Source: Leisingera daeponensis
Lineage (GTDB): Bacteria; Pseudomonadota; Alphaproteobacteria; Rhodobacterales; Rhodobacteraceae
Assembly: GCF_019801465.1 (NCBI RefSeq)
Contig: NZ_JAHVJA010000008.1
Coordinates: 62,001-126,000 of the forward strand
Direction: 5' to 3'
Length of the DNA: 64,000 nt
A program made the position numbers and the translations under genes. The notes under the pieces are model-generated. The model had not been told where the DNA came from and ran no database searches. It was given only the letters and a program-made list of their open reading frames with translations. Below are positions 1 to 9,279 of the stretch, one piece after another; position 1 is the stretch's first letter, and each line of letters starts with the position of its first letter.

Positions 1-579
1 ATGCAGCAGCGCGCCCTCGGCATTGAGCACCAGCACCGCCGAGTCGGTCTTCTTGGAGACCGTCCACAGCAGCGCGCTGGTCACCGCCGCCTGGGTTTCG
101 CCCGCCAGCTCGCGCAGGGAATCCTCGCGCAGCACCGGCCAGATCGCCTGCAGGATGTCGCCGCAATGGGCATCATGCGGGCCGCCTTCCAGCTTCAGCG
201 CGATCAGGTCCTCGCTGCCGTCCTCGAAGCTGCAGGAAAACAGCGCCCAGCCGCAATCCGCCGCCAGCTCCGCGGCCAGTTCCGCCAGCCGCGGCTGCTC
301 TGCGGCGGCCAGCTGCGCAGCCAGCATCCGGGCCGCCGCGCCGCCGGACCGGCGGCTGCGGAAGGCGGTGGCGCTGCCGGGCTGCAGCTGGCGCCGCAGC
401 ACCGCCGCCGCGGCGCTGGAACAGGCGCCGCCGAGGCGGGGATCGCTGGTCAGCACCGGGGCGCGCCGGTGCCCGGGCTGAACCAGTGCCAGGTGTGTCA
501 GGGATGAGATTTGCCTCTGGAGAGACCGCGTGAAAAACAACCTGCCCGTTTGCGAAACGGACGCACTCAACATAACCAT
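1..579 (-). CDS. Probable LuxR-type regulator, N-terminal part (runs off window)
   Basis: An open minus-strand frame runs from an ATG at 579 (other in-frame ATGs at 573 and 594) through the window edge with no stop. About 190 residues are seen. The stretch near the edge, SKKTDSAVLVLNAEGALLH, resembles the PAS-like segment that precedes the HTH in many alphaproteobacterial LuxR regulators, but the HTH itself would lie outside the window. A G-rich run precedes the 579 start. Codon use is typical of the neighbourhood, unlike the overlapping frames, which are Arg/Ala-rich noise. It diverges from the LuxR gene at 1270, so the 690-base gap between them probably holds both promoters. The open frame is solid; the family call is an inference from a short motif. 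Confidence 0.6.
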   Translation of the reverse strand, partial: MVMLSASVSQTGRLFFTRSLQRQISSLTHLALVQPGHRRAPVLTSDPRLGGACSSAAAAVLRRQLQPGSATAFRSRRSGGAAARMLAAQLAAAEQPRLAELAAELAADCGWALFSCSFEDGSEDLIALKLEGGPHDAHCGDILQAIWPVLREDSLRELAGETQAAVTSALLWTVSKKTDSAVLVLNAEGALLH

Positions 580-1269
580 GTTGCCCCCCGGCATGACATA
601 ATGAATGTCTTGAGGGTAGCACGCTGGCGGCAGGGTCAAACCGGGCAGAGGGGGTACGCCAAAGGCCTGGCGGCCGGGGATCCGGGGGCAGGCCTTGGGG
701 TCAAAATACCACCATGGGGGTAGCGCCACGCGGCGGGAACGGCGAATCGCTGAAACCCTGGGTTGTTTTGATGATTGATTCAGATTTCTTAAAATTGCAG
801 AAACCCAAATGGAAACACTGCGTTTCCGCTTTGGGAACAATGCCAAGGGAGTAGGGCAGCCCGGGCAGATCGCGTGGGAAAACAGCCGGATAAGGCGGAA
901 CCGCGGGCCGCGCCTGCGGCGGCCCTGCCAAAAAGCACTGCTCCGGGAGGGGAAGTTTCTTAACAATAAAGGATAGATTCGCTACGGTTTATCCACAGCA
1001 ATGCGCATCAGAAGTGTTTGAACGCTGGCGTGCGCTGCCTGGCCCGGGACGTTTTTTCCGGGCGTGTTCTGTATTTATCACGATCCGGAAACGGCGGCGC
1101 GGGGGCGCTGCCGGGGCCCAGGCGGCGGCAAGCAGGTGAAGTGTGTTCCGGGGGGCGGCAGCGCATTGCCAATCCGGCGGTCTGCGGGGGCGGGCCGGCG
1201 GCAGCAGCGCGCTCCAGGGGGACGGGCCGGATCCGGGATCCGGCATGTTACGAGTAAAGGAGTTTTTTT
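580..1269. other. 690-base divergent intergenic region
   Basis: No convincing gene on either strand; the short open frames have noise-like composition. It separates two divergent regulatory genes and has AT-richer patches around 760-830 and 955-985 that could hold promoters. I could not fix a -35/-10 pair. An AAAGGAG ribosome-binding site for the gene at 1270 lies at the right end. Confidence 0.5.
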
Positions 1270-1929
1270 ATGCCTGTTCACGTTGTGGGGGAAAGCAGGC
1301 TTCTCAGGGATATGTTTCTGACCATCTGTGAAGCGAATGACTATGAAACCGGGCGCTGCTGCGGCGCCCTGGCGGAACTGCCGCAGCTGCCGTCCCAGGA
1401 TATGGTCCTGTGCTACAGCCATGGCACTGGCGAGGCGCTGCTGGAGGAGATGCAGGCCTTCCGCGCCCGCAACGGCGCGGTGCCGCTGATCCTGATCACC
1501 GGCGATGACTGCCCGGCCGCCGCCCAGGTGCGGCTCAGCCGCTATGCCGAGGCGGTGATCCCGGAGCGCAAATCGGCCGGCGCGCTGATCGCGGCGCTGC
1601 AGGTGGTGCAGGACGGCTACCGTATCGTGCTGTCGGGCGCGGCAGGCGGCGCGCCGGACGCCCCGGACGGAGCGGAGCCGCAGACGGCAGAAGCGGCGGC
1701 GCCCGCCAGCCCGCCGCCGCGGCACGGGCTGTCGGACCGCGAGCGGCTGATCCTGGCCAAGCTGACCGAAGGCGCCACCAACAAGAGCATCGCCAATGAG
1801 CTGGGGATCTGCGAAGCCACGGTGAAAGTGCATCTGCGCACCTGCTTCCGCAAGATCGGCGCCAAGAACCGCACCCAGGCCGCGCTCTGGGCCTCCGAGC
1901 AGCTGCCGCCGCAGGCGCCCCGCCACTGA
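1270..1929 (+). CDS. LuxR-family regulator with degenerate receiver domain
   Basis: 219 residues. The C-terminal third is a clear LuxR/FixJ HTH (LSDRERLILAKLTEGATNK, then the SIANELGICEATVKVHLR recognition helix region). Residues 1-120 have receiver-like alternation, but where the phosphoacceptor Asp normally ends the DxVLxD strand the sequence reads DMVLCY, with Tyr49 in that place, so phosphorylation is unlikely. The start is fixed by AAAGGAG seven bases upstream. It sits at the left edge of an exopolysaccharide locus, and regulators of this shape commonly control surface polysaccharide or biofilm genes; that role is inferred from position only. Confidence 0.85.
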   Translation: MPVHVVGESRLLRDMFLTICEANDYETGRCCGALAELPQLPSQDMVLCYSHGTGEALLEEMQAFRARNGAVPLILITGDDCPAAAQVRLSRYAEAVIPERKSAGALIAALQVVQDGYRIVLSGAAGGAPDAPDGAEPQTAEAAAPASPPPRHGLSDRERLILAKLTEGATNKSIANELGICEATVKVHLRTCFRKIGAKNRTQAALWASEQLPPQAPRH

Positions 1930-2112
1930 CCGCGGCCGCCGGCCGCACGCGCTGCGCCGGACATGCAACAGGCGTCCCGGCCCTGCGGCCGGAGGCGCCG
2001 CTTGCCGGATGCGGGCGGGGCCGGGGCCCGCCGCATCCGGCCGGTATCGCAAGCCGGTGTTTCTGAAAAGCCCCGGGGCGCCGCTCTTGACCCGACCCGG
2101 GAACTGGCCCGA

Positions 2113-2219
2113 ATAGAGCCTGATTTTCCGCCTCGGGGTCAGATCCTGATCCGCCGCGCCTCGGGCTAGATCTCAATTCTCCGCGCCTCCGGCTAGATCT
2201 TAATTCTCCGCGCCTCCGG
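2113..2219. repeat. 27-bp tandem repeat duplicating the 3' end of the glycosyltransferase gene
   Basis: The last nine codons including the stop of the minus-strand glycosyltransferase (2193-2219, encoding PEARRIKI-stop) are repeated immediately downstream at 2166-2192 (PEARRIEI-stop, one base different). A third, more diverged copy lies at 2139-2165 (PEARRIRI-stop) and a degraded 26-base fourth copy at 2113-2138. Each copy keeps a stop codon in the same frame except the last. Divergence grows with distance from the gene, as expected of an old stepwise tandem duplication. Confidence 0.85.
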
Positions 2220-3434
2220 CACGAGATCATTGATCCGGGCGATATGCTCCGGCAGGCAGCGGCTCAGGAAATCATACTTCTCCACCACATGGGCGCGGGC
2301 ATTGGGGCCGATATGGGCGTAGTCCCCGGGATTGGCCAGCACGTCCGCCACCTGATCGGCGAGCTTTTCCGGGCTGAAGAAATCGACCAGCAGCCCGGTC
2401 TCGCCATGGCTGATCGCCTCGCGCACCGGCGCCACGTCGGCCGCCACCACCGTCGCCTGCATCGCCATCGATTCCAGGAGCGACCAGCTGAGCACGAAGG
2501 GCATCGTCAGGTAGATGTGGCAGCGGCTGATCTGGATGATCCGGGTGAGGTCGGCGTAGGGCACCCTGCCGAGGAAATGCACCCGGCTCCAGTCGACGCT
2601 GCCGCCCAGCTCGTCCTCCATCTCGCCGCGCAAGCCCGCGGGGTGTTTGCTTTCGGCGCCGTAGGAGGTCTCGTTGCCGCCGATCATCAGGATGCGCGCA
2701 TCCGGGCGCTGCGCCTGGATCCGGGGCAGGGCGCGCATCATGATGTGGAAGCCGCGGGCGCGCTCCATGTTGCGGGCGATGTAGGTCACCACCTCGTCCT
2801 CGCGGGTGAGCGGGCGCTCCAGCCGCCCGAGGCTCACCGAGGCCTGCGGATCGGGGCGCAGCGTGTCGGTGCGGATGCCGTCATGGCAGAGATACATGCG
2901 GGAATGGAAGCTTTCCGGGAAGCGGTCGCGCTGCCAGGCGGTGGGCACATGGCCCAGATCGACCTGCTCGATGCTGGCGTAAGGCACAGAGTTGCGCGCC
3001 TCGGCAAAGAAATAGGCCTGGTCGTTGGCCGGGTTTTCCGGATCGAAGCCGACCAGCCCGCCGGTGGTGCGGTAGAAATACTCGAAGAAGCCGATCACCG
3101 GCACATCCGGGTAGGGGTCCTTCATGAACATCAGTTCGCCCCAGCCGGTGTGGCCGATGATGATGTCGGGGGTGAAGCCCTCCGCCTTCAGCTGCCGCGC
3201 CGCCAGCGCCGCGCCGAGGCCGGTGCCGGCCGCTGCCTCCCAGTCCTTGGAGAGGCCGAAGGCGTCCTGTTCCGGGGTGCGGAAGGGCTTGTAGACAACG
3301 GTTTTGATGCCCTTCAGCTGCACGCCTTCGCGCTGGGTCAGAAAGACGATCTCATGCTGCCCTTGCGCCGCCAGCCAGGGGGCAAGCTCGCGGTACTGGC
3401 CGGGCATGTTCTGATGCACAAACAGGATTTTCAT
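2193..3434 (-). CDS. GT4-type glycosyltransferase (group 1)
   Basis: 413 residues from the ATG at 3434; the frame stays open far upstream, but that part overlaps rfbC on the other strand and has noise composition. The N-terminus MKILFVHQNMPGQYRELAPW is the usual beginning of GT-B group-1 transferases. The C-terminal nucleotide-sugar domain shows YIARNMERARGF, ILMIGG and a WSLLESMAMQ segment carrying the E of the GT4 EX7E-type motif. It would transfer a sugar to a lipid-linked exopolysaccharide intermediate in the cytoplasm; donor and acceptor cannot be told. It is divergent from the rhamnose genes, and its stop codon is the first unit of a tandem repeat. Confidence 0.88.
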   Translation of the reverse strand: MKILFVHQNMPGQYRELAPWLAAQGQHEIVFLTQREGVQLKGIKTVVYKPFRTPEQDAFGLSKDWEAAAGTGLGAALAARQLKAEGFTPDIIIGHTGWGELMFMKDPYPDVPVIGFFEYFYRTTGGLVGFDPENPANDQAYFFAEARNSVPYASIEQVDLGHVPTAWQRDRFPESFHSRMYLCHDGIRTDTLRPDPQASVSLGRLERPLTREDEVVTYIARNMERARGFHIMMRALPRIQAQRPDARILMIGGNETSYGAESKHPAGLRGEMEDELGGSVDWSRVHFLGRVPYADLTRIIQISRCHIYLTMPFVLSWSLLESMAMQATVVAADVAPVREAISHGETGLLVDFFSPEKLADQVADVLANPGDYAHIGPNARAHVVEKYDFLSRCLPEHIARINDLVPEARRIKI

Positions 3435-3572
3435 GGAACCATGCTTGCCGGGGCCGGCAGCGGGATGCAAGCGCGGGGCGCGCGCGGGCGGAGTTCTGCC
3501 GCGGCTGTTGCCCTGCCGCCAGCGCGGGGCTAGGAGTGGCACAGGCTTGGATGCGATGACGTGAGGGCGGGA

Positions 3573-4127
3573 ATGCAGATTGAGGAAACGGGTCTGCCGG
3601 GGCTGAAGGTGCTGACACCGGCGCGGTTCGGCGATGCGCGCGGGTTTTTCAGCGAAAGCTGGAACCGGCGGCGGATGCAGGAGGCCGGGATCGACCTGGA
3701 TTTCGTGCAGGACAACCACTCGCTGTCGCGCGAGGCCGGCACCCTGCGGGGCCTGCATTTCCAGGCGCCGCCCCATGCCCAGGACAAGCTGGTGCGCTGC
3801 GGCCGCGGCGCGCTGTTCGACGTGGCGGTGGATATCCGCAAGGGCTCGCCCAGCTGCGGCAATTGGTTCGGCATCGAGCTGAGCGCGGAGAACGGCAGGC
3901 AGCTCCTGGTGCCCAAGGGCTTCCTGCACGGGTTTATCACCCGGGTGCCGGACACCGAGGTGGTCTATAAATGCACCGATTATTATGCGCCCGACTGCGA
4001 CGGCGCGGTGGCCTGGGACAGCTGCGGCATCGACTGGGATTTCGGGGGCACGCCGGTGCTCAGCGAAAAGGACGCCGCAGCGCCCGCGCTTGCGGATTTC
4101 GACAGCCCGTTCACCTGGGAAGGATAA
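3573..4127 (+). CDS. rfbC: dTDP-4-dehydrorhamnose 3,5-epimerase
   Basis: 184 residues from ATG 3573 (a GTG at 3561 is an alternative). RmlC cupin features: TPARFGDARGFFSESW, the catalytic-His region LRGLHFQAPP, LVRCGRGALFDVAVDIR and PKGFLHGF. Length matches the family. It performs the third step of dTDP-L-rhamnose synthesis, converting dTDP-4-keto-6-deoxyglucose to the 4-keto-rhamnose form. First of four plus-strand genes rfbC-B-D-A; three bases separate it from rfbB, so the two are probably co-translated. Confidence 0.96.
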   Translation: MQIEETGLPGLKVLTPARFGDARGFFSESWNRRRMQEAGIDLDFVQDNHSLSREAGTLRGLHFQAPPHAQDKLVRCGRGALFDVAVDIRKGSPSCGNWFGIELSAENGRQLLVPKGFLHGFITRVPDTEVVYKCTDYYAPDCDGAVAWDSCGIDWDFGGTPVLSEKDAAAPALADFDSPFTWEG

Positions 4128-4130
4128 GCC

Positions 4131-5183
4131 ATGAAACTGCTTGTGACCGGCGGCGCCGGCTTTATCGGATCCGCGGTGGTGCGGCTGGCGGTCCAGCGCG
4201 GCCATCAGGTGGTGAATGTGGATGCGCTCACCTATGCCGCCTGCCTCGACAATGTGGCGGAGGCGGCGCAGAGCCCGGATTATGCTTTCGAGCAGTGCGA
4301 CATCCGCGACCGCGCCGCATTAGACACTGTTTTCGAGCGCCACCAGCCCGACGCGGTGATGCATCTGGCGGCCGAGAGCCACGTGGACCGCTCGATCGAC
4401 GGGCCGGGCGATTTCATCGAGACCAATATCACCGGCACCTTCAACATGCTGGAGGCGGCCCGGAAATACTGGATGCAGGCGGGCAAGCCCGAAGCCTTCC
4501 GCTTTCACCACATCTCGACCGATGAGGTCTACGGCTCGCTGCCCGCCGACCCCGCCGTGCAGTTCACCGAGGAGACCGCTTACGATCCGCGCTCGCCCTA
4601 TTCGGCCAGCAAGGCCGCCAGCGACCATCTGGTGCGGGCCTGGGCCGAGACCTACGGGCTGCCGGTGGTGCTGACCAACTGCTCCAACAACTACGGGCCC
4701 TATCATTTCCCGGAGAAGCTCATTCCGGTGGTCATTCTCAATGCGCTGGCGGGCAAGCCGCTGCCGATCTACGGCGACGGCTCCAACGTGCGCGACTGGC
4801 TCTATGTGGAGGACCACGCGGATGCGCTGCTCTTGGTGGTGCAGAAGGGCGCATTGGGCCGCTCCTATAATATCGGCGGCGAGAACGAGCGGTCGAACCT
4901 GGAGCTGGTGAACACCCTGTGCGGGATCCTGGATCAGAAACGCCCGCGTGCGGATGGGAAGTCTTACAAAGACCAGATCACCTTTGTCACCGACCGCCCG
5001 GGCCATGACGCGCGTTATGCGATCGACCCCAGCCGCATCCGCGAGGAACTGGGCTGGCGGCCCTCGGTGACGGTGGAGGAAGGGCTGGAGAAGACGGTGC
5101 AATGGTATCTCGACAACGAGGCTTGGTGGCGCGCCCTGCAGCACCGCGACGGCGTCGGCCAGCGGCTGGGCACCGGCAAGTGA
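4131..5183 (+). CDS. rfbB: dTDP-glucose 4,6-dehydratase
   Basis: 350 residues, the normal RmlB length. Extended SDR fold: [12 protein letters not shown]ossmann loop at the N-terminus, [12 protein letters not shown], the active-site STDEVYG segment and the [10 protein letters not shown] catalytic Tyr/Lys pair, then [14 protein letters not shown]. It oxidises and dehydrates dTDP-glucose to dTDP-4-keto-6-deoxyglucose with bound NAD, the second step towards dTDP-L-rhamnose. It lies between rfbC and rfbD in the operon. Confidence 0.97.
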   Translation: MKLLVTGGAGFIGSAVVRLAVQRGHQVVNVDALTYAACLDNVAEAAQSPDYAFEQCDIRDRAALDTVFERHQPDAVMHLAAESHVDRSIDGPGDFIETNITGTFNMLEAARKYWMQAGKPEAFRFHHISTDEVYGSLPADPAVQFTEETAYDPRSPYSASKAASDHLVRAWAETYGLPVVLTNCSNNYGPYHFPEKLIPVVILNALAGKPLPIYGDGSNVRDWLYVEDHADALLLVVQKGALGRSYNIGGENERSNLELVNTLCGILDQKRPRADGKSYKDQITFVTDRPGHDARYAIDPSRIREELGWRPSVTVEEGLEKTVQWYLDNEAWWRALQHRDGVGQRLGTGK

Positions 5184-5286
5184 AGGCGTTCCGGCTGTTC
5201 CGGCTGGAAAGCCTGCCTCCGGCGGGGGTATTTTGGGCAAGAGGAAAGCCCGGCGCAAAACCGGGCGCAGCATAAAGGACGCGGGC

Positions 5287-6138
5287 ATGACCATCCTGGT
5301 TTTCGGCAAGACCGGCCAGCTGGCGCAGGAACTGGCAGTTTATGACGGCGTCATCTGCCTGGGCCGGGATCAGGCGGATCTGAGCCATCCGGCGGCCTGC
5401 GCCGCCGCCATCCGCCAGGCCGCGCCGCAGGCGGTGATCAATGCCGCCGCCTATACCGCCGTGGACAAGGCGGAAGAGGAAGAGGCGCTGGCCAATGTGA
5501 TTAACGGCGCCGCGCCCGGCGCGATGGCGGCCGCCTGCGCGGAAACGGGCATTCCCTTTGTCACCGTCTCCACCGATTACGTCTTTGACGGCAGCGGCGA
5601 AGCGCCCTGGCAGCCCGGCGATGCCACCGCGCCCCTGAACGCCTATGGCCGCTCCAAGCTGGCAGGCGAGGAGATGGTGCGCGCGGCGGGCGGCACCTAT
5701 GCCATTTTGCGCACCTCCTGGGTGGTGTCGGCGCATGGGACCAACTTCGTGAAAACCATGCTGCGCCTGGGGAAAGAGCGCGAGCGGCTGACCATCGTCG
5801 CGGATCAGACCGGCGCGCCGACCCCGGCGCGGGACATTGCCGCCGCCTGCCTGGAAATCGCGCGGCAGCTGGCGGAGGATCCGGGAAAGTCCGGCACCTA
5901 TCATTTTGCCGGGCAGCCCGAGACCAGCTGGGCGGATTTCGCGCGCGGGATCTTTGCCCGCGCGAGGGTAGATTGCGCGGTGGAAGACATCCCCACCTCC
6001 GCTTATCCGACGCCCGCGGCGCGGCCCTTGAATTCGCGCCTCGGCTGCACGTCTCTGGAGACGGTTTTTAACATCCCGCAGCCGGACTGGCGGCCGGGGC
6101 TGGATCAGATTTTGAAAGACTTGGGAGAGCTCTCATGA
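5287..6138 (+). CDS. rfbD: dTDP-4-dehydrorhamnose reductase
   Basis: 283 residues from ATG 5287, chosen because [16 protein letters not shown] is the exact N-terminus expected of RmlD; the open frame before it is noise. Seen: [27 protein letters not shown], the YGRSKLAGE Tyr/Lys pair, LRTSWVV and the RPLNSRL C-terminal signature. It reduces the 4-keto group to give dTDP-L-rhamnose, the last step. Its stop overlaps the start of rfbA (ATGA), so translation is coupled. Confidence 0.96.
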   Translation: MTILVFGKTGQLAQELAVYDGVICLGRDQADLSHPAACAAAIRQAAPQAVINAAAYTAVDKAEEEEALANVINGAAPGAMAAACAETGIPFVTVSTDYVFDGSGEAPWQPGDATAPLNAYGRSKLAGEEMVRAAGGTYAILRTSWVVSAHGTNFVKTMLRLGKERERLTIVADQTGAPTPARDIAAACLEIARQLAEDPGKSGTYHFAGQPETSWADFARGIFARARVDCAVEDIPTSAYPTPAARPLNSRLGCTSLETVFNIPQPDWRPGLDQILKDLGELS

Positions 6139-7007
6139 CCGCAAGAAAAGGCATCATCCTGGCAGGCGGCTCCGGCACCCGGCTCTATCCGATCACCATG
6201 GCGGTGTCGAAACAGCTCTTGCCGCTCTATGACAAGCCGATGATCTATTACCCGCTCAGCGTGCTGATGCTGGCGGGCATCCGCGAGATCTGCGTGATCA
6301 CCACGCCGCAGGACCAGGAGCAGTTCATCCGCCTGCTGGGCGACGGCAGCCAGTGGGGGGTGGAGCTGACGTATGTGGTGCAGCCCTCGCCCGACGGTCT
6401 GGCGCAGGCCTTCATCCTGGCGGAAGACTTCCTGGATGGCGCCGCCTCGGCGCTGGTTCTGGGCGACAATATCTTCTTCGGCCACGGGCTGCCGGAACTG
6501 CTGGCGGCTGCGGACGGGCAGGGATCCGGCGGCACCGTGTTCGGCTATCATGTGGCGGACCCGGAACGCTATGGGGTGGTGGCCTTCGGGGCGGATGGCA
6601 CGGCCCGGGAAATCATCGAGAAGCCGCCGGTGCCGCCGTCGAACTATGCGGTGACCGGGCTGTACTTCCTGGACGGCAGCGCGCCGGAGCGGGCGCGGGC
6701 GGTGAAACCTTCGCCCCGCGGCGAGCTGGAGATCACCGATCTGCTGCAAAGCTATCTGAACGAAGGCGCCTTGCGGGTCGAGACCATGGGGCGGGGCTAT
6801 GCCTGGCTCGATACCGGCACCCATGGCTCGCTTCTGGACGCCGGCAATTTCGTGCGCACCCTGGAGCAGCGCCAGGGGCTGCAGACCGGCTGCCTGGAGG
6901 AAATCGCCTATGAGGCGGGCTGGATCGATGCGGCGCAGCTGCAGGCCCGGGCGGAGAAATTCGCCAAGAATGCCTATGGCGCCTATCTGGAAAGGCTCCT
7001 GAAGTAG
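6135..7007 (+). CDS. rfbA: Glucose-1-phosphate thymidylyltransferase
   Basis: 290 residues, standard RmlA length. The nucleotidyltransferase signature [20 protein letters not shown] and [11 protein letters not shown] open the protein, followed by [10 protein letters not shown], the EIIEKP region and [12 protein letters not shown]. It makes dTDP-glucose from glucose-1-phosphate and dTTP, the committed first step of the rhamnose pathway and usually its feedback-controlled point. It ends the rfbCBDA operon and is followed at once by a strong rho-independent terminator. Confidence 0.97.
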   Translation: MTARKGIILAGGSGTRLYPITMAVSKQLLPLYDKPMIYYPLSVLMLAGIREICVITTPQDQEQFIRLLGDGSQWGVELTYVVQPSPDGLAQAFILAEDFLDGAASALVLGDNIFFGHGLPELLAAADGQGSGGTVFGYHVADPERYGVVAFGADGTAREIIEKPPVPPSNYAVTGLYFLDGSAPERARAVKPSPRGELEITDLLQSYLNEGALRVETMGRGYAWLDTGTHGSLLDAGNFVRTLEQRQGLQTGCLEEIAYEAGWIDAAQLQARAEKFAKNAYGAYLERLLK

Positions 7008-7043
7008 GCCTGCCTGTTAGGCAAGCTTGGAAGAGCTGCTGAG

Positions 7044-7082
7044 AAGGCCTTGAAGGGCAGGTGCGCCTTCAAGGCCTTTTTT
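7044..7082 (+). terminator. Rho-independent terminator after rfbA
   Basis: A 13-bp perfect stem (7044-7056 with 7066-7078) closes a 9-base loop and runs into a T tract. It lies 36 bases past the rfbA stop and ends the rhamnose operon; the minus-strand export gene ends at 7163. Confidence 0.92.
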
Positions 7083-7162
7083 AATTTTGCTCAGGCTGTC
7101 CGCGTCAAGGACAGGCGCGCTTCGCGGCGTCTTGCGGCCTCCTTGCCCCGGGCGGGGAGGAT

Positions 7163-8281
7163 TTACTCGATCACGCCGGCGCGGCTGAAGACACCGAAGA
7201 AGTTGCCGAAGATGTTGGAGACGGTCAGCACGTCGTTAACCGGCGATTCGGTTGCCATCACCAGGTCGCCCGGGTTGATCTGGAACTGGCGCGCCGAGAA
7301 CAGCCCGTCCGCCGAGGTCAGATCCAGCGAGAACACCACCCGCTGCTGGCGCGGGCCGCGCACCCCCGGCGCAATGGCGGACGCGGGGTATTCGCGCAGG
7401 ATCAGCAGGCCCTTGGGATCGGCCTTGCCGTCCTGGAAGCCGCCGGCCACCGACATTGCATCCATCGCCGACATCTCGTCCTTGGTGAAGATGTGCAGGT
7501 CTTCCCGGCCGGTGGCGCCGAAGGAGAGGAAATAACGCTCGTCCTCCTCGACAAACACCCGGTCGCCGCCGCGCAGCAGGGTGTCGAGACGGGGATTGTT
7601 CAGCAGGGTGTCGACCGAGGTGCCATAGATCGACTGGCCGCGCACCAGCCGGATCTGCGGGTTGTTGAGGCTGGAGCTGATGCCGCCGCCCGCCGAAATG
7701 AGCCCCATCACCGTGTAGTTGCGGTCGGGCATCGGATAGGTGCCGGGCTGGGCGACGCCGGAAACCAGGTCGACCGAATTGTTGCGCCCCTCGGCCATCG
7801 CCAGCTGCACCTGGGCCGAAGGCACCACCGGCTCCAGCGCCTCCTGCAGCTTGCGGCGCGCCAGGTCCGGGGTCAGCCCGTTGACGTTCACATCGCCCAC
7901 ATAGGGCATGAAGATGGTGCCGTTGGCGGCCACCTTCATATCCTGCAGCTGCACCATTTTCTGTTCCGTCGCGGTCAGCAGCGAGTTGTCGTTGCTGTCC
8001 CAGATGCTGAGGGACAGGAGATCGCCGGGCTGGATGATCTGGGTCTTGGCGCCCTGGTGGCCGTGCAGCCAGCCGAGCCGCTCCTGCTTGCCGGTCGGCG
8101 GCCAGGCCGCCACCGCCGGCAGCAGCGCCCGGTTCACTTTATAAAGCGCGAAATTGGCATCCGCCTCGCCCGATTCCTTCAGGATCTCCTCGCTGGCGGG
8201 GGCGCCGCCGGGCAGGCGGGAGCAGGCTGCGGGCAGAAGGCAGAGGCCGGCAGCCGCCAGCCAGGGAAGAAGTTTCAGCAT
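7163..8281 (-). CDS. Polysaccharide export outer-membrane lipoprotein (Wza/KpsD family)
   Basis: 372 residues from the ATG at 8281, the start that gives a lipoprotein signal peptide: MLKLLPWLAAAGLCLLPAAC with the lipidated Cys at residue 20. The Poly_export domain shows the IQPGDLLSLSIWDSND segment and MPYVGDVNVNGLTPDLAR; two SLBB-like repeats follow (SGVAQPGTYPMPD, then the FGATGREDLHIF and INPGDLVMATESPVNDV segments). It should form the outer-membrane channel that passes the finished polysaccharide out of the cell. The gene is convergent with rfbA and divergent from the epimerase at 8407. No partner Wzc/Wzz co-polymerase is visible nearby. Confidence 0.92.
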   Translation of the reverse strand: MLKLLPWLAAAGLCLLPAACSRLPGGAPASEEILKESGEADANFALYKVNRALLPAVAAWPPTGKQERLGWLHGHQGAKTQIIQPGDLLSLSIWDSNDNSLLTATEQKMVQLQDMKVAANGTIFMPYVGDVNVNGLTPDLARRKLQEALEPVVPSAQVQLAMAEGRNNSVDLVSGVAQPGTYPMPDRNYTVMGLISAGGGISSSLNNPQIRLVRGQSIYGTSVDTLLNNPRLDTLLRGGDRVFVEEDERYFLSFGATGREDLHIFTKDEMSAMDAMSVAGGFQDGKADPKGLLILREYPASAIAPGVRGPRQQRVVFSLDLTSADGLFSARQFQINPGDLVMATESPVNDVLTVSNIFGNFFGVFSRAGVIE

Positions 8282-8406
8282 CGGGAGCCTGTCATTGAAG
8301 CGCTCTGGGAACCGCCATGGCATCTGCCGGGGGAACCGCTTTGATTTTTGTCCGGGCAAAGGATACTGGGCTGGGCAAGAGGGTTCAACAGGAACGGGCA
8401 GCAGGG

Positions 8407-9279
8407 ATGGCGAAAGACGCCGTATTGGTTCTGGGCGCAACAGGGCGCATCGGGCGGCTGCTGCAGCTTTGCCCGCCTGAAGGGCTGGCGCTGCGGCTGC
8501 AGGCGCGCCGGGCGCAGGCTGCTGCCGGCAAGCCGGACGCCGGCTGGCGCCTGTTCGATCCGCTGGAAGACCCGGCGGCGCTGGCCCGCGCCGCAACTGG
8601 CGCCGCCGCGGTTCTCTGCCTGGCCGGGCCGGTGCCCGGACGGGGCGCCGGGGAGATGGCGGACCATATCCGCCTGGGCGAAGCGGCGGTGCGGGCCGGC
8701 GCAGGCGCGGGCGCAAGGGTGCTGCTGGCGTCCTCGGCGGCGGTCTACGGCGCCGGGTCCGGCCTGCTGGCGGAGGACGCCCCGCTGCATCCCGCCAGCG
8801 CCTATGGCGCAGCCAAGGCAGAGATGGAGGCCCGCGCCGCGGCGCTCGGGGCAGAGCTGGGCGTGCCGGTCTGTTCCCTGCGGATCGGAAATACCGCCGG
8901 CTTCGACGCGATCCTTGGCGGCTGGCGGCCGGGCTTCAGCCTCGACCGGTTCGCCGATGGCGCCACCCCGCGGCGCAGCTATATCGGGGCGCGCAGCCTG
9001 GCGCAGGTGCTGGGCGCGCTGCTGCAACGGCCCGCGCTGCCGCCCGCACTGAATGTCGCGCAGCCCGGCACGGTGGAGATGGCGGCGCTGCTGCAGGCGG
9101 CGGGCCTGCCCTTTGCCGCGCGCCCGGCGCCCGGCACCGCAATCCCCGAGGTGGCCCTGGATGTGTCCCGGCTGCAGGCGCTGCTGCCGGTGCCGCTTGC
9201 CCCGGCGGATGCGGCACAGCTGGCAGCGGAATGGGCCGGATTAGAGCCGCAATTGAGACAGGAGCAGAGCCGCCGATGA
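8407..9279 (+). CDS. NAD-dependent epimerase/dehydratase family protein
   Basis: 290 residues. Atypical/extended SDR: GATGRIGRL dinucleotide loop at residues 9-17, SSAAVYGAGS with the catalytic Ser, and YGAAKAEME with the Tyr-x3-Lys pair. It is very Ala-rich, and the reaction cannot be named; it probably modifies an NDP-sugar for the same polysaccharide. Its stop overlaps the start of the sugar transferase at 9276 (ATGA), which points to coupled synthesis. ATG 8407 follows an AGCAGGG stretch; the longer open frame upstream is less likely. Confidence 0.85.
   Translation: MAKDAVLVLGATGRIGRLLQLCPPEGLALRLQARRAQAAAGKPDAGWRLFDPLEDPAALARAATGAAAVLCLAGPVPGRGAGEMADHIRLGEAAVRAGAGAGARVLLASSAAVYGAGSGLLAEDAPLHPASAYGAAKAEMEARAAALGAELGVPVCSLRIGNTAGFDAILGGWRPGFSLDRFADGATPRRSYIGARSLAQVLGALLQRPALPPALNVAQPGTVEMAALLQAAGLPFAARPAPGTAIPEVALDVSRLQALLPVPLAPADAAQLAAEWAGLEPQLRQEQSRR

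Noticed and set aside
3435..4205. Minus-strand N-terminal extension of the glycosyltransferase up to 4205
   Set aside because: It overlaps rfbC in antisense, has noise-like composition, and the family N-terminus MKILFVHQNMPG begins at 3434.
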